In this document: positions 1 through 7,639 of the stretch, in pieces | How the letters are laid out: each line of letters starts with the position of its first letter | Numbering within the stretch: position 1 is the first letter of the stretch | Source: an uncultured Eubacterium sp. | Lineage (GTDB): Bacteria > Bacillota > Clostridia > Oscillospirales > Acutalibacteraceae | Assembly (NCBI GenBank): GCA_910577215.1 | Contig: CAJTMQ010000009.1 | Coordinates: 18,307-34,011, forward strand | DNA length: 15,705 bases | Reading direction: 5' to 3' | The notes under the pieces: generated by a model | Seen by the model: only the letters and a program-made list of their open reading frames with translations | Told to the model about the DNA's origin: nothing | The model's database searches: none | Position numbers and translations under genes: made by a program

Positions 1-2
1 GA

Positions 3-58
3 TAAAACAAAAACGCTTAGGAAGTCCGTAGTGAAAAATCCTAAGCGTTTTTGTTTTA
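3..58. terminator. Long bidirectional hairpin terminator
   Basis: Arms 3-22 and 39-58 form a perfect 20-bp stem around a 16-nt loop. The G/C-containing core (CGCTTAGGA) is next to the loop and the outer part is A-rich on one side and T-rich on the other, so a U-tract results whichever strand is transcribed. It lies 52 nt past the stop of the minus-strand sulfatase and is its natural terminator. It may equally end a plus-strand gene lying before the window. Confidence 0.85.
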
Positions 59-110
59 AATTTCAGATTAACATACGTCTGATATAAATTCACAACATAA
101 ACCCGGTATG

Positions 111-1436
111 TTATTTTTTTCTTTTTATTATTGCGGGGAGGATAACAGGTTTTTGTTCATCTGCCTTAACCATCTGCTCTATAAGCATATACTTTAAATT
201 TTGCCTGATTTCGGAATAGTCCGAGTTTTTAATAAGGTTGTTCTTTTCAATTGGGTCTTTCTTAAGATCGTAAAGATAATCCTCAAAATAAACCTTGCTG
301 CTGTGGCGTGTATAGCCGATAGGGCTTAAATCTCTTACTGCATACTTAAAGCGGTCTGTTCTGATTGATCTTCCGCACTGGCTTTCGCTTATCTGCATAA
401 ATACACAGTCACGTTTTTCATCAGGATTATCAATCTGCTTTGTTAAATCAACACCCATATATTCTTTAGGAATATCAATTCCTGCCATAGAAAGCATAGT
501 GGTCGGAATATCAATAAGGCTTGAAAGTCTTTTCTCTGTTTTTCCGCCTTCAAAGCCGCCGCCCTTGATAATAAGAGGCGTATGTGTTGAACTCTCGTGG
601 CAGCTTCTCTTGTATTCCTGGTTTCTTGTTTTGAAATGGCTGCCATGGTCGCTTGTATAAATAATAATGGTGTCATCATAAATACCAAGCTCTTTCAGCT
701 TATCAACAAGCCTGCCTACATTATAATCAAGCCTGTTTATTGCAGAAATGTAATCGGGGTACATCTCCTTGTAATCGCCCTTTAAAAAGCTTAAATCATC
801 GGGGATAGGGTAATCCTTATAATCATCTATGGTTTCCTTGTAGCCCTCATAGCATTTACGGTCGTTCTGATGATGCGGTTCAAGTTGGCTTACAAACATA
901 AAGAACGGCTTATCCTTATTGCAGTTATCAAGATATTCAAGTGCAAAATCGTTAATACAATCTGCACGGTAGCCCTTGAAGTCTATCTGGTTGCCGTCTC
1001 CGTCGAAAATATAGCCGTCATAGCCGTGAGAAGTAAATTCAAGGCAGTCTGCTGCACGCCAATACTGATACTTACCCTGCCTGTCCTTCGGAATGGCCGT
1101 TTTTTCACAATGAACACCGACTCCGGGATAACGGTCCGATCCAAGATGCCATTTTCCTATGTATGCAGTCTGATAACCCGCATTGTTGAAATGTTCTGCA
1201 AGCGGTGTGATGCTATCGGGAAGTGCAATGCCGTTCCAATAGCATCCGATCTGCGTAGCATAAACACCTGACTGCAGGCATGCTCTTGCAGGACCGCATA
1301 CAGGCTGGCAGGTGAAATTGTTTTCAAACAAAACACCCTCAGATGCCAGCTTCATAAGGTTTGGTGTGATTTCGTCATTAACAGTATCCCACCTTTGCTG
1401 ATCGGAAAAATAGAAAATAATGTTTTTCTTTTTCAT
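111..1436 (-). CDS. Sulfatase family protein (C-type, alkaline phosphatase superfamily), no signal peptide
   Basis: Predicted hydrolase of sulfate esters, 441 aa. The N-terminus carries the metal-site segment FSDQQRWDT. The sulfatase signature CGPARACLQSG follows, with Cys47 the residue expected to become formylglycine and Arg51 conserved. The C-terminal half holds the second metal motif YTSDHG and the HESSTHTPLIIKGGG segment typical of the family. With a cysteine rather than a serine, activation would be by an FGE or anaerobic sulfatase-maturating enzyme; neither is encoded here. There is no signal peptide or lipobox, so the protein should be cytoplasmic, which suits small imported substrates better than polymers. 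I chose ATG at 1436 because AAGGAG (1445-1450) sits 8 nt upstream; a TTG one codon earlier is only 5 nt away. It is last in a four-gene operon, 14 nt after the permease gene. The substrate cannot be told from sequence. Confidence 0.9.
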   Translation of the reverse strand: MKKKNIIFYFSDQQRWDTVNDEITPNLMKLASEGVLFENNFTCQPVCGPARACLQSGVYATQIGCYWNGIALPDSITPLAEHFNNAGYQTAYIGKWHLGSDRYPGVGVHCEKTAIPKDRQGKYQYWRAADCLEFTSHGYDGYIFDGDGNQIDFKGYRADCINDFALEYLDNCNKDKPFFMFVSQLEPHHQNDRKCYEGYKETIDDYKDYPIPDDLSFLKGDYKEMYPDYISAINRLDYNVGRLVDKLKELGIYDDTIIIYTSDHGSHFKTRNQEYKRSCHESSTHTPLIIKGGGFEGGKTEKRLSSLIDIPTTMLSMAGIDIPKEYMGVDLTKQIDNPDEKRDCVFMQISESQCGRSIRTDRFKYAVRDLSPIGYTRHSSKVYFEDYLYDLKKDPIEKNNLIKNSDYSEIRQNLKYMLIEQMVKADEQKPVILPAIIKRKK

Positions 1437-1450
1437 CAATTTTACTCCTT

Positions 1451-2221
1451 TTATGCAACAGCATTATAAAAGTTTACCGCAGCAACAGCTGCAACAACAA
1501 TTGTAAAAACTGTTTTAATTACTTTTTCATTACTTTTTTTATTCATTTTAGCACCTATTATACCGCCTGCCACGGCACAAACAACGGCAACAATTAATAC
1601 TACAGGTTCAAACTGAGGAATTGTGCCTGTTGCTGCAAGCGTAACAAGCTTGGAAAGCTGGCTGAAAAATATAGTACCGACACTGTAAACTGCCGCCTCT
1701 TTCATATTCATTGAAAAGAATAAAACAAGGAATGCAACATTTATGGGACCGCCGCCAACACCTAAAAAGGATGCAATAAAGCCAAGTGCAAGTCCGACAA
1801 ATACAATTGCCGCAGGATTTTTAACCTGAAAGCTTTTTCTGTTTTTTATGTTTATGTAAATAACGGAGAGCACAAGAAGAGCACCGAGGATTAGCCCCTG
1901 TATCTTCTTGAGCATATCATTGTTAAATACGCTAAGCATATAGTCAAACAGATACGGACCGCAAATTCCGCCTATAACCGAGCCTGTTGATAAAATGGCA
2001 ATGAATTTAAAATCGATTTTTGTTTTTGTTTTTATGTGCTTTATGGTGGAACTGATGCTCATGCTGAAAACGGCACAGGCAGATATGAAGTTAACCGCTG
2101 CTACGGTATCATGCCCGATTAAATCAAGCATTGGCTTTATGATTACTCCGCCGCCAAGACCCACAAATGCGCCCATAAAGGTTGAAAAAATTATTATAAT
2201 TCCATATAACAAAATATACAT
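1451..2221 (-). CDS. TauE/SafE family sulfite/organosulfonate-type permease
   Basis: A hydrophobic protein of 256 aa with the two-repeat layout of TauE/SafE (DUF81) transporters. Each half has a glycine-rich turn: FVGLGGGVIIKP near the N-terminus and FLGVGGGPINVAF in the middle, surrounded by about eight membrane segments. Family members are linked to export of sulfite, sulfoacetate or other sulfur anions, though many are uncharacterised. Its position directly before a sulfatase gene suggests that it moves sulfate, sulfite or the sulfated substrate; this is inference. The frame stays open upstream to 2287 inside mscS, but the ATG at 2221 begins right at the first membrane segment and lies 4 nt after the mscS stop. 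No Shine-Dalgarno sequence precedes it, so translation probably depends on coupling to mscS. A longer protein from the TTG at 2287 is possible but less likely. Confidence 0.85.
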   Translation of the reverse strand: MYILLYGIIIIFSTFMGAFVGLGGGVIIKPMLDLIGHDTVAAVNFISACAVFSMSISSTIKHIKTKTKIDFKFIAILSTGSVIGGICGPYLFDYMLSVFNNDMLKKIQGLILGALLVLSVIYINIKNRKSFQVKNPAAIVFVGLALGFIASFLGVGGGPINVAFLVLFFSMNMKEAAVYSVGTIFFSQLSKLVTLAATGTIPQFEPVVLIVAVVCAVAGGIIGAKMNKKSNEKVIKTVFTIVVAAVAAVNFYNAVA

Positions 2222-2225
2222 AGTT

Positions 2226-3272
2226 TTAGTTTTTTTCGATATAAATGCTTCTTGTAGGGAAAGCAAAATCTGTTTTGTTGCTTTCAATAATCTGCTTTAT
2301 TTCAAAATTAAGCTCCTCTGAAAATTTATAATATACTTCAATATCTGTTGTGCAAATATAGCATCTGATCAGAATGTTGATTGATGATTCGTCATATTCC
2401 GTAAAATAAACTCTGATTGTTTCGGAATCAACGGTTTCATTTTTATCAAGATATTCTTTAATCTCAGTTTCACACTTTTTAACTGTTTCGGCAGGTGTTG
2501 AATAGAGCAGACCTATTTTAAATTCAACAAGCTTTCTTGTAAGTCGTGTATAGTTTGATATTGAAGAATCAGACAGTGAAGAGTTCGGAACAATAATAAC
2601 AGAATCATCCAACTTGCGAATTCTTGTTGAACGCATTGTTATATCTTCAACAACGCCCTTGAATTCGGCTGTTTCAATCAAATCTCCAACGTCAAATGGT
2701 TTATCAAACAAAATAACAAAACCGGAAATAAGATTTTTAAGTGTATCCTGAGCGGAAAGTGAAACGGCGAGTCCGCCTACGCCGAGTCCCGTTATAAGAC
2801 CGTTAATGTTGTAGCCAAGTTCTGCAAGCACCATGACTACTGCGATGCAGACGATTATAACTTTTAATATGTTTGAAATAAACTTAACCGCAACACCGTT
2901 AACTGGTTTATTATCACTTTTTAAGTTGAAAGCAGTCTGAAGATTATCAGATATATAGCAAAGAATGCTCCAGCATACGATAAGAATTGTAAAAATTTTA
3001 AAGCTGTCTGTAACAATTTTGTGCTGATAGTTTATGGTAATGCCCGCATATAAGCCGAGTAAAACAAAGAATATCGAAAGTGGTTTTTGAAGACTGTTTT
3101 GAAAAGACATTCGGTTTTCAGGCTTCTTTGAAAACAAAATCTTGCCTGTAACTGTCAAAATACCCTTGGATAGCTTGTTCCTGAGCATAAGCAGTGCTAC
3201 AAAAATAACAGCACCTATTGCTATGTTGATATACTTTTGATTTACGGTGAAAAATTCAATAATACCGTTCAT
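2226..3272 (-). CDS. MscS family small-conductance mechanosensitive channel
   Basis: 348 aa. Four hydrophobic segments (roughly residues 13-33, 65-85, 90-110, 130-152) precede the pore helix and the MscS signature GLGVGGLAVSLSAQDTLKN, followed by ISGFVILFDKPFDVGDLIE. The beta domain (VVEDITMRSTRIRKLDD, IVPNSSL) and the alpha/beta C-terminal cytoplasmic domain follow, so the protein is complete. Family role: a membrane channel that opens under tension and releases small solutes during hypo-osmotic shock. It has more N-terminal membrane segments than the three of E. coli MscS. Start ATG at 3272 has a clear AAAGGAGA site about 7 nt upstream. It lies between the FkbM-type gene (13-nt gap) and the permease gene (4-nt gap). 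Whether its place there reflects a shared task or simple co-transcription cannot be told. Confidence 0.93.
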   Translation of the reverse strand: MNGIIEFFTVNQKYINIAIGAVIFVALLMLRNKLSKGILTVTGKILFSKKPENRMSFQNSLQKPLSIFFVLLGLYAGITINYQHKIVTDSFKIFTILIVCWSILCYISDNLQTAFNLKSDNKPVNGVAVKFISNILKVIIVCIAVVMVLAELGYNINGLITGLGVGGLAVSLSAQDTLKNLISGFVILFDKPFDVGDLIETAEFKGVVEDITMRSTRIRKLDDSVIIVPNSSLSDSSISNYTRLTRKLVEFKIGLLYSTPAETVKKCETEIKEYLDKNETVDSETIRVYFTEYDESSINILIRCYICTTDIEVYYKFSEELNFEIKQIIESNKTDFAFPTRSIYIEKN

Positions 3273-3285
3273 TATTAAATCTCCT

Positions 3286-4341
3286 TTAAATTGTGCAGTA
3301 AAAATTGCTTTCCCAGGCGGGAATATAAGGTGAATGCCTGAAATAGATTTTGTAGCTGTTGTTATATTCCAATATTTTCATAGGCAGTGCAAACATATCT
3401 TCATTTCTGTGATATGCACATACGTAGAGTTTAGGTGCATATTTTTTTATTGTCTGCTCACAGCCTTCAAGTGCATGAAACTCAGCACCCTCAATATCCA
3501 TTTTTAAAAGTGTAACTTTACTGCTGATAAGACTGTCTATATCAGTAACCTTAACGGGAACACCTTCTGATGAAAGCTTTGAATTTCTGCCTGCTTTTTT
3601 TGAAAATATTAAAGTATCCTTCTTGTTCCATACACCAAGATTGTAAAGGTTTATACCTTGCATATTTTCTGTGTTTTTGACAAGCTTTTTGAAATTCTTT
3701 TCATCAGGCTCCAGTGCGTATATATGTTTATATCTGCCCTGTGTATATCCCGTGAATTCTCGGATGGTATCACCATCATAAGCACCCATATCAACAATAA
3801 TTTCATCGCTGCCGAGTTTTAAAAGGTTACTATAAATGGTGTTTTTGTTACATTCTGTACTATTGTAAAGGTAATTCACTTTACCGCTGATTTTGAAATT
3901 TATTATGTTCTGATAAACTTTTTTGCTTTCTTTATCTGCTAAATGATTATAAACAAATTCAAATTTTTCCCTGTTTTCTTCAAAATAAGCACGTGTGAAT
4001 ATTCCGTTTCCTGCAACGGGAACATCCGGAGCAAAAACGCAGTGCTCGGCATTTATTTTCTTGATTTTTTCAAGCATATCAGGCAGGTGTGTTGCAAATG
4101 CTAAAACAATATTAAAGTCATTATATTTTTTACAGACATCACTGTATTTTAACACCTTGTAGCCCAAAAAGGAATGACCCCTTACAAATTCATCACTTGC
4201 AAAAATATCCGCAACCTCAATATTATAGTCTTTAAGAACAGATATTATTTTTTCAGCACCGTTTCCCATTCCGTATATAACAACAGGCTTTTCACTTTGT
4301 GCAAGCTGCTGCCACACATCAATTTCGTTAATTTCAAGCAA
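3286..4341 (-). CDS. FkbM family methyltransferase with N-terminal nucleotide-binding-like domain
   Basis: 351 aa in two parts. Residues 1 to about 110 hold a Rossmann-like segment with a glycine-rich turn (VIYGMGNGAEK, 21-31) and a hydrophobic strand IVLAFATH; such domains occur ahead of FkbM domains in other Firmicutes but have no settled function. Residues about 160-340 are an FkbM/Methyltransf_21 domain: SAM-binding loop VDMGAYDGDT (183-192), the acidic strand end ALEPDE (209-214), KMDIEGAEFHALEG (280-293) and AYHR (309-312). FkbM enzymes are SAM-dependent O-methyltransferases acting on sugars or small molecules; the acceptor here is unknown. Start is TTG at 4341, supported by GAGAGG (4350-4355) 8 nt upstream. 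It is the first gene of the minus-strand operon, with a candidate promoter about 45 nt upstream. Confidence 0.88.
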   Translation of the reverse strand: MLEINEIDVWQQLAQSEKPVVIYGMGNGAEKIISVLKDYNIEVADIFASDEFVRGHSFLGYKVLKYSDVCKKYNDFNIVLAFATHLPDMLEKIKKINAEHCVFAPDVPVAGNGIFTRAYFEENREKFEFVYNHLADKESKKVYQNIINFKISGKVNYLYNSTECNKNTIYSNLLKLGSDEIIVDMGAYDGDTIREFTGYTQGRYKHIYALEPDEKNFKKLVKNTENMQGINLYNLGVWNKKDTLIFSKKAGRNSKLSSEGVPVKVTDIDSLISSKVTLLKMDIEGAEFHALEGCEQTIKKYAPKLYVCAYHRNEDMFALPMKILEYNNSYKIYFRHSPYIPAWESNFYCTI

Positions 4342-4385
4342 AGTGTTATCCTCTCAGATGAAATGATTTTGACCGATTATGTCTA

Positions 4386-4414
4386 AGTATATCATAAATT
4401 ACACCTCTTTACAA
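4386..4414 (-). promoter_or_regulatory. Candidate promoter for the fkbM-mscS-tauE-sulfatase operon
   Basis: Read on the minus strand: -35 TTGTAA (4414-4409), 17-bp spacer, -10 TATACT (4391-4386). Four of six and five of six positions match the sigma-A consensus. Transcription would start near 4379 and leave a leader of about 38 nt before the TTG start at 4341. Its -35 box overlaps that of the divergent plus-strand promoter. Confidence 0.55.
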
Positions 4415-4436
4415 ATAATTTTAAAAAGTATATAAT
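4408..4436 (+). promoter_or_regulatory. Strong sigma-A type promoter for the corC-phoH-ybeY-era operon
   Basis: -35 TTTACA (4408-4413), 17-bp spacer, perfect -10 TATAAT (4431-4436). The expected start of transcription is near 4443, about 28 nt before the ATG at 4471. This is the best promoter upstream of the middle operon; the later genes mostly overlap or abut one another. Confidence 0.75.
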
Positions 4437-4470
4437 AGACAAAAAATTATTTGTGGAGGTTTATGCCTTT

Positions 4471-5277
4471 ATGGCAGGCAATCTGTTAAAGCTATTTAAA
4501 AAGAATTCAACCGAAGAGGAAATTAAGCAGCTTGTTGATGAAGACGAAAATGTAGGCGAGCTTGAGGTTTCTCAGCGGCAGATGATAAATAACATTTTTG
4601 AGTTTGATGATTTAACGGCAGGGGATATAATGACGCACCGTACGGATATTGAAGCGGTGAATAGTGATGCTTCTCTTGCAGATGCAGCAGCATTGGCGAT
4701 TAAAGAGGGATTTTCAAGAATTCCTGTTTATAATGATGACCTTGATAATATTGCAGGAATAATTTACGTTAAGGATTTGCTTAAATTTATCGGCACGAAA
4801 ATATCAGCCGATGAAAATTTGAAGGATTATATTCGTTCTCCGCTCTTCGTGCCGGAAACAATAGCCTGCGGTAAGCTTTTTGCAAGGATGACCGAAACAA
4901 GAATTCAGCTTGCAATTGTTGTTGATGAATACGGCGGCACGGCGGGTCTTGTTACAATGGAGGATATTCTTGAAAGCATAGTAGGAAATATTCAGGATGA
5001 ATATGATGACGAAGAGGAAGAAATTGAGCAGATAGACGAGTATACCTATACCTTTGACGGTGCAACAGATATTGAGGATGTAAGCGAAATCCTCGGAATA
5101 ACAATACCTGACGGAGATTACGATACCGTTGCAGGCTTTGTAATAAATCTTTTAGGCTTTCTTCCTACAGGAAAGGAAGAAAATCCTATATCAATCCGAT
5201 TTGAAAATATCACATTCACTGTTCTTAAAGCGGAGGACAGAAGAATAGAACTTGTTAAGGCAGAGATAAGCGAATGA
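4471..5277 (+). CDS. Soluble CorC/YbeX-like protein (CBS pair plus transporter-associated domain)
   Basis: 268 aa, no membrane segments. After an acidic N-terminal stretch (residues 14-35) comes a CBS pair (about 45-175) with DIMTHRTDIEAV, FSRIPVYND and the highly typical DEYGGTAGLVTMEDILESIVG. A CorC/HlyC C-terminal domain follows (about 190-265: GDYDTVAGFVINLLGFLP). It lacks the DUF21 membrane domain of CNNM/HlyC magnesium transporters and so resembles E. coli YbeX (CorC), which is encoded beside ybeZ and ybeY and has been tied to Mg/Co efflux and to ribosome maturation. Here it leads the phoH-ybeY-era operon. The frame is open from a GTG at 4453, but that codon overlaps the GGAGG (4455-4459), so ATG 4471, 11 nt downstream, is the better start. 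The stop overlaps the phoH start (ATGA). Confidence 0.88.
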   Translation: MAGNLLKLFKKNSTEEEIKQLVDEDENVGELEVSQRQMINNIFEFDDLTAGDIMTHRTDIEAVNSDASLADAAALAIKEGFSRIPVYNDDLDNIAGIIYVKDLLKFIGTKISADENLKDYIRSPLFVPETIACGKLFARMTETRIQLAIVVDEYGGTAGLVTMEDILESIVGNIQDEYDDEEEEIEQIDEYTYTFDGATDIEDVSEILGITIPDGDYDTVAGFVINLLGFLPTGKEENPISIRFENITFTVLKAEDRRIELVKAEISE

Positions 5278-6236
5278 CAGAGGAAATTATACATTTTGAT
5301 GCAATAGAGCAGGCGGTAAATCTGTTCGGTTCATTTGATGAAAATATAAATTTAATAGAGAAAGAGTATAATGTTTCAATTATCAGCCGCGGCAGCGATT
5401 TAAAGGTTGTAGGCGAAATTGAGAATGTATCTCTTGCCGTAAAAGCACTTAAAAGTCTTTTAACGCTTATCAATAAAGGCGAAACGCTTTCGGAGCAAAA
5501 TGTCCGCTATGCATTAACGCTTGTAAGTGAGGGAAATGAGGATAAAATTTCCTCAATGTCAACAGATTCAATCTGTATTTCCGCCAAGGGCAGACCAATC
5601 AAACCGAAAACGCTTGGGCAGAAAAAATACTGCGAAGCAATTGATAATAATACAATCACCTTTGGCATAGGTCCTGCGGGTACGGGTAAAACATATCTTG
5701 CCGTTGCAATGGCTGTTACGGCTTTTCGTGCAAAGGAAGTCAATAAAATCATTCTTACACGTCCTGCGGTTGAAGCCGGCGAGAAGCTCGGCTTCCTTCC
5801 CGGAGATTTGCAAAGTAAGGTTGATCCTTATTTAAGGCCTCTTTATGATGCACTTTTTGATATGCTCGGCGGTGAGAATTTTCAGAAATACCAGGAACGC
5901 GGAGCCATTGAGGTTGCACCGCTTGCATATATGCGCGGCAGAACGCTTGATGACAGTTTCATTATTCTTGATGAGGCTCAGAACACAACGCCCGAGCAGA
6001 TGAAAATGTTTTTAACGAGGCTTGGTTTCAATTCAAAAATGGTTGTTACCGGTGATATAACGCAGATTGATTTGCCTGACGGTAAGAAATCAGGTTTAAA
6101 GAAGGTTATGCGTATTCTTAAAAATGTTGATGATATAGAAATTTGCAAATTCACGCAGAAGGATGTTGTTCGTCACAAATTAGTGCAGGATATTATTAAA
6201 GCATACGAAAAATATGAAAATGAGGAGAAAAGATAA
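5274..6236 (+). CDS. phoH: PhoH/YbeZ-family ATPase
   Basis: 320 aa, the normal length for PhoH-like proteins. Residues 1-100 form the N-terminal KH-like RNA-binding region (VSIISRGSDLKVVGE). The ATPase core has a Walker A motif GPAGTGKT (133-140), a Walker B region SFIILDEAQNTTPEQMKMFL (228-247) and the VVTGDITQIDLP segment. YbeZ of E. coli interacts with YbeY and is thought to help in rRNA maturation or quality control; the exact reaction is unsettled. The ATG at 5274 overlaps the upstream CBS gene by 4 nt (ATGA), and its own stop shares 1 nt with the ybeY start, indicating translational coupling of the three proteins. Confidence 0.95.
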   Translation: MTEEIIHFDAIEQAVNLFGSFDENINLIEKEYNVSIISRGSDLKVVGEIENVSLAVKALKSLLTLINKGETLSEQNVRYALTLVSEGNEDKISSMSTDSICISAKGRPIKPKTLGQKKYCEAIDNNTITFGIGPAGTGKTYLAVAMAVTAFRAKEVNKIILTRPAVEAGEKLGFLPGDLQSKVDPYLRPLYDALFDMLGGENFQKYQERGAIEVAPLAYMRGRTLDDSFIILDEAQNTTPEQMKMFLTRLGFNSKMVVTGDITQIDLPDGKKSGLKKVMRILKNVDDIEICKFTQKDVVRHKLVQDIIKAYEKYENEEKR

Positions 6237-6739
6237 TGGATTCAGTTAAGGTTATAATCTCCAATGATCAGAAAAATGTTAAGGTGCCGACAGGCATCAG
6301 GCTTCTTATTCGCCGCTGCTGTCACGCTGTTTTGGAATTCGAAAATTTTGAGGGCTCTGCAGAGGTGTCTGTTCGTTTTGTGAATAACGAGCAGATACAC
6401 GAGCTTAACCGTACATATCGTAATATAGACAGGGAAACAGACGTGCTCTCTTTCCCACTTGGTGAAAACGGCGAATATGATGTAAACCTTGATACAGGTG
6501 CAAAAATGCTTGGAGATATTGTTATTTCTATGGAAAAAGCAATGGAGCAGGCAACACTGTACAATCATCCGCTTCAGCGTGAGATTGGTTTTTTAACCGT
6601 TCATTCAATGCTTCACCTTTTAGGCTACGACCATGAGGCAGGCGGAATTGAAGAAGTAAGAATGAGAGAAAAGGAAGAAACCGTTTTAACACGCATCGGC
6701 TGGAAAAGAGATAACAGCTATTATATGGGAGAAGATTAA
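6236..6739 (+). CDS. ybeY: Endoribonuclease YbeY (rRNA maturation factor)
   Basis: 167 aa. Zinc-site motif HSMLHLLGYDH gives His123, His127 and His133 (H-x3-H-x5-H). The family segment LNRTYRNIDRETDVLSFP (57-74) is intact. YbeY is a cytoplasmic metal-dependent single-strand RNase needed for 16S rRNA 3'-end processing and 70S quality control. Start ATG at 6236 has GGAG about 8 nt upstream and shares one base with the phoH stop; the stop shares one base with the era start. In many Firmicutes dgkA and cdd lie between ybeY and era; they are missing here. Confidence 0.96.
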   Translation: MDSVKVIISNDQKNVKVPTGIRLLIRRCCHAVLEFENFEGSAEVSVRFVNNEQIHELNRTYRNIDRETDVLSFPLGENGEYDVNLDTGAKMLGDIVISMEKAMEQATLYNHPLQREIGFLTVHSMLHLLGYDHEAGGIEEVRMREKEETVLTRIGWKRDNSYYMGED

Positions 6740-7626
6740 TGACGAAAACAGCCTTTATTGCCATCATAGGCAAACCGAATGTCGGCAAATCCTCGCTTCT
6801 TAACAGAATGCTTGGTGCAAAGGTTGCCATTGTTTCCTCAAAGCCGCAGACAACGCGAACAAAGATTATGGGCGTTTTAACGCTTGATGAAACGCAGCTT
6901 GTTTTCACGGATACTCCGGGTTTTCATAAGCCGCACAATAAGCTTGGCGAGCATATGAATACCGCTGTGGGAGATAGTATCGGCGGAACGGATGCAGCAC
7001 TTTTTGTTGTTGAACCAAGCGGAGAGCTCGACGAAAAGGAGCTTGAGCTTATCAAAAAATTTAAGCAGGAAAAGCTGCCTGTTATTCTTGCTATCAACAA
7101 AATTGATATGGTAAAAGAGAAAAAGGAACTTTTGTCAAGAATTCTCTATTTAACAAAACAGTATGATTTTGCAGCAGTTGTTCCTGTATCTGCAACAGAA
7201 GGCAGCGGCGTTGATGAGCTTATTGACGAAATGAAGGCACTTTGTGTTGAAAGCCCTCATTTCTTTCCTGAGGATACGCTTACAGACCAGCCTGAAAGAG
7301 TGCTTGCGGCGGAAATTATAAGAGAAAAAATACTACGTCTTATGGATAAGGAAGTGCCGCACGGAATTGCTGTTTCAATAGAAAAAATGCGTGAGCGTGA
7401 GGATAAGGATATTCTTGATGTGGAGGCAACAATTTATTGTGAAAGAGAAACGCACAAGGGTATGGTTATAGGAAAAAACGGTGCTATGCTCAAGAAAATT
7501 TCCACATTTGCAAGGCAGGATTTAGAAGGCTTTTTTGAAATAAAGGTTAATCTTCATACATGGGTTAAGGTTAAGGATAACTGGAGAAATAAGGAAGGCT
7601 TAATCCGCAATTTCGGATTGGATTAA
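6739..7626 (+). CDS. era: GTPase Era
   Basis: 295 aa, full length. GTPase motifs: G1 GKPNVGKS (11-18), switch I around QTTRT (37-41), G3 DTPG (58-61), G4 NKID (120-123), G5 SA (151-152). The C-terminal KH domain has the GXXG loop GKNG (245-248) within HKGMVIGKNGAMLKKI. Era binds the 3' end of 16S rRNA and acts in 30S subunit assembly, so its tight coupling to YbeY (1-nt overlap), which processes the same RNA end, makes sense. A 56-nt gap separates it from the yqzL-like gene, one of the few real gaps inside this operon. Confidence 0.97.
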   Translation: MTKTAFIAIIGKPNVGKSSLLNRMLGAKVAIVSSKPQTTRTKIMGVLTLDETQLVFTDTPGFHKPHNKLGEHMNTAVGDSIGGTDAALFVVEPSGELDEKELELIKKFKQEKLPVILAINKIDMVKEKKELLSRILYLTKQYDFAAVVPVSATEGSGVDELIDEMKALCVESPHFFPEDTLTDQPERVLAAEIIREKILRLMDKEVPHGIAVSIEKMREREDKDILDVEATIYCERETHKGMVIGKNGAMLKKISTFARQDLEGFFEIKVNLHTWVKVKDNWRNKEGLIRNFGLD

Positions 7627-7639
7627 ACTGGCACAAATT

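Noticed and set aside
63..112. Short inverted repeats (AACATAC/GTATGTT and TCAGA/TCTGA) between the sulfatase stop and the terminator
   Set aside because: Arms of 5-7 bp with loops of 10-29 nt are expected by chance in this AT-rich stretch, and the strong hairpin at 3-58 explains termination.
870..1271. 133-codon open frame on the plus strand
   Set aside because: Antisense to the well-supported sulfatase gene, with no ribosome site or recognisable domain.
4453..4470. GTG at 4453 as the start of the CBS-domain gene
   Set aside because: The codon overlaps the GGAGG site itself; ATG 4471 is at a workable distance from it.
6528..6908. 126-codon minus-strand open frame across the ybeY/era junction
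   Set aside because: Spans two certain genes on the other strand; composition looks like a shadow of codon bias.
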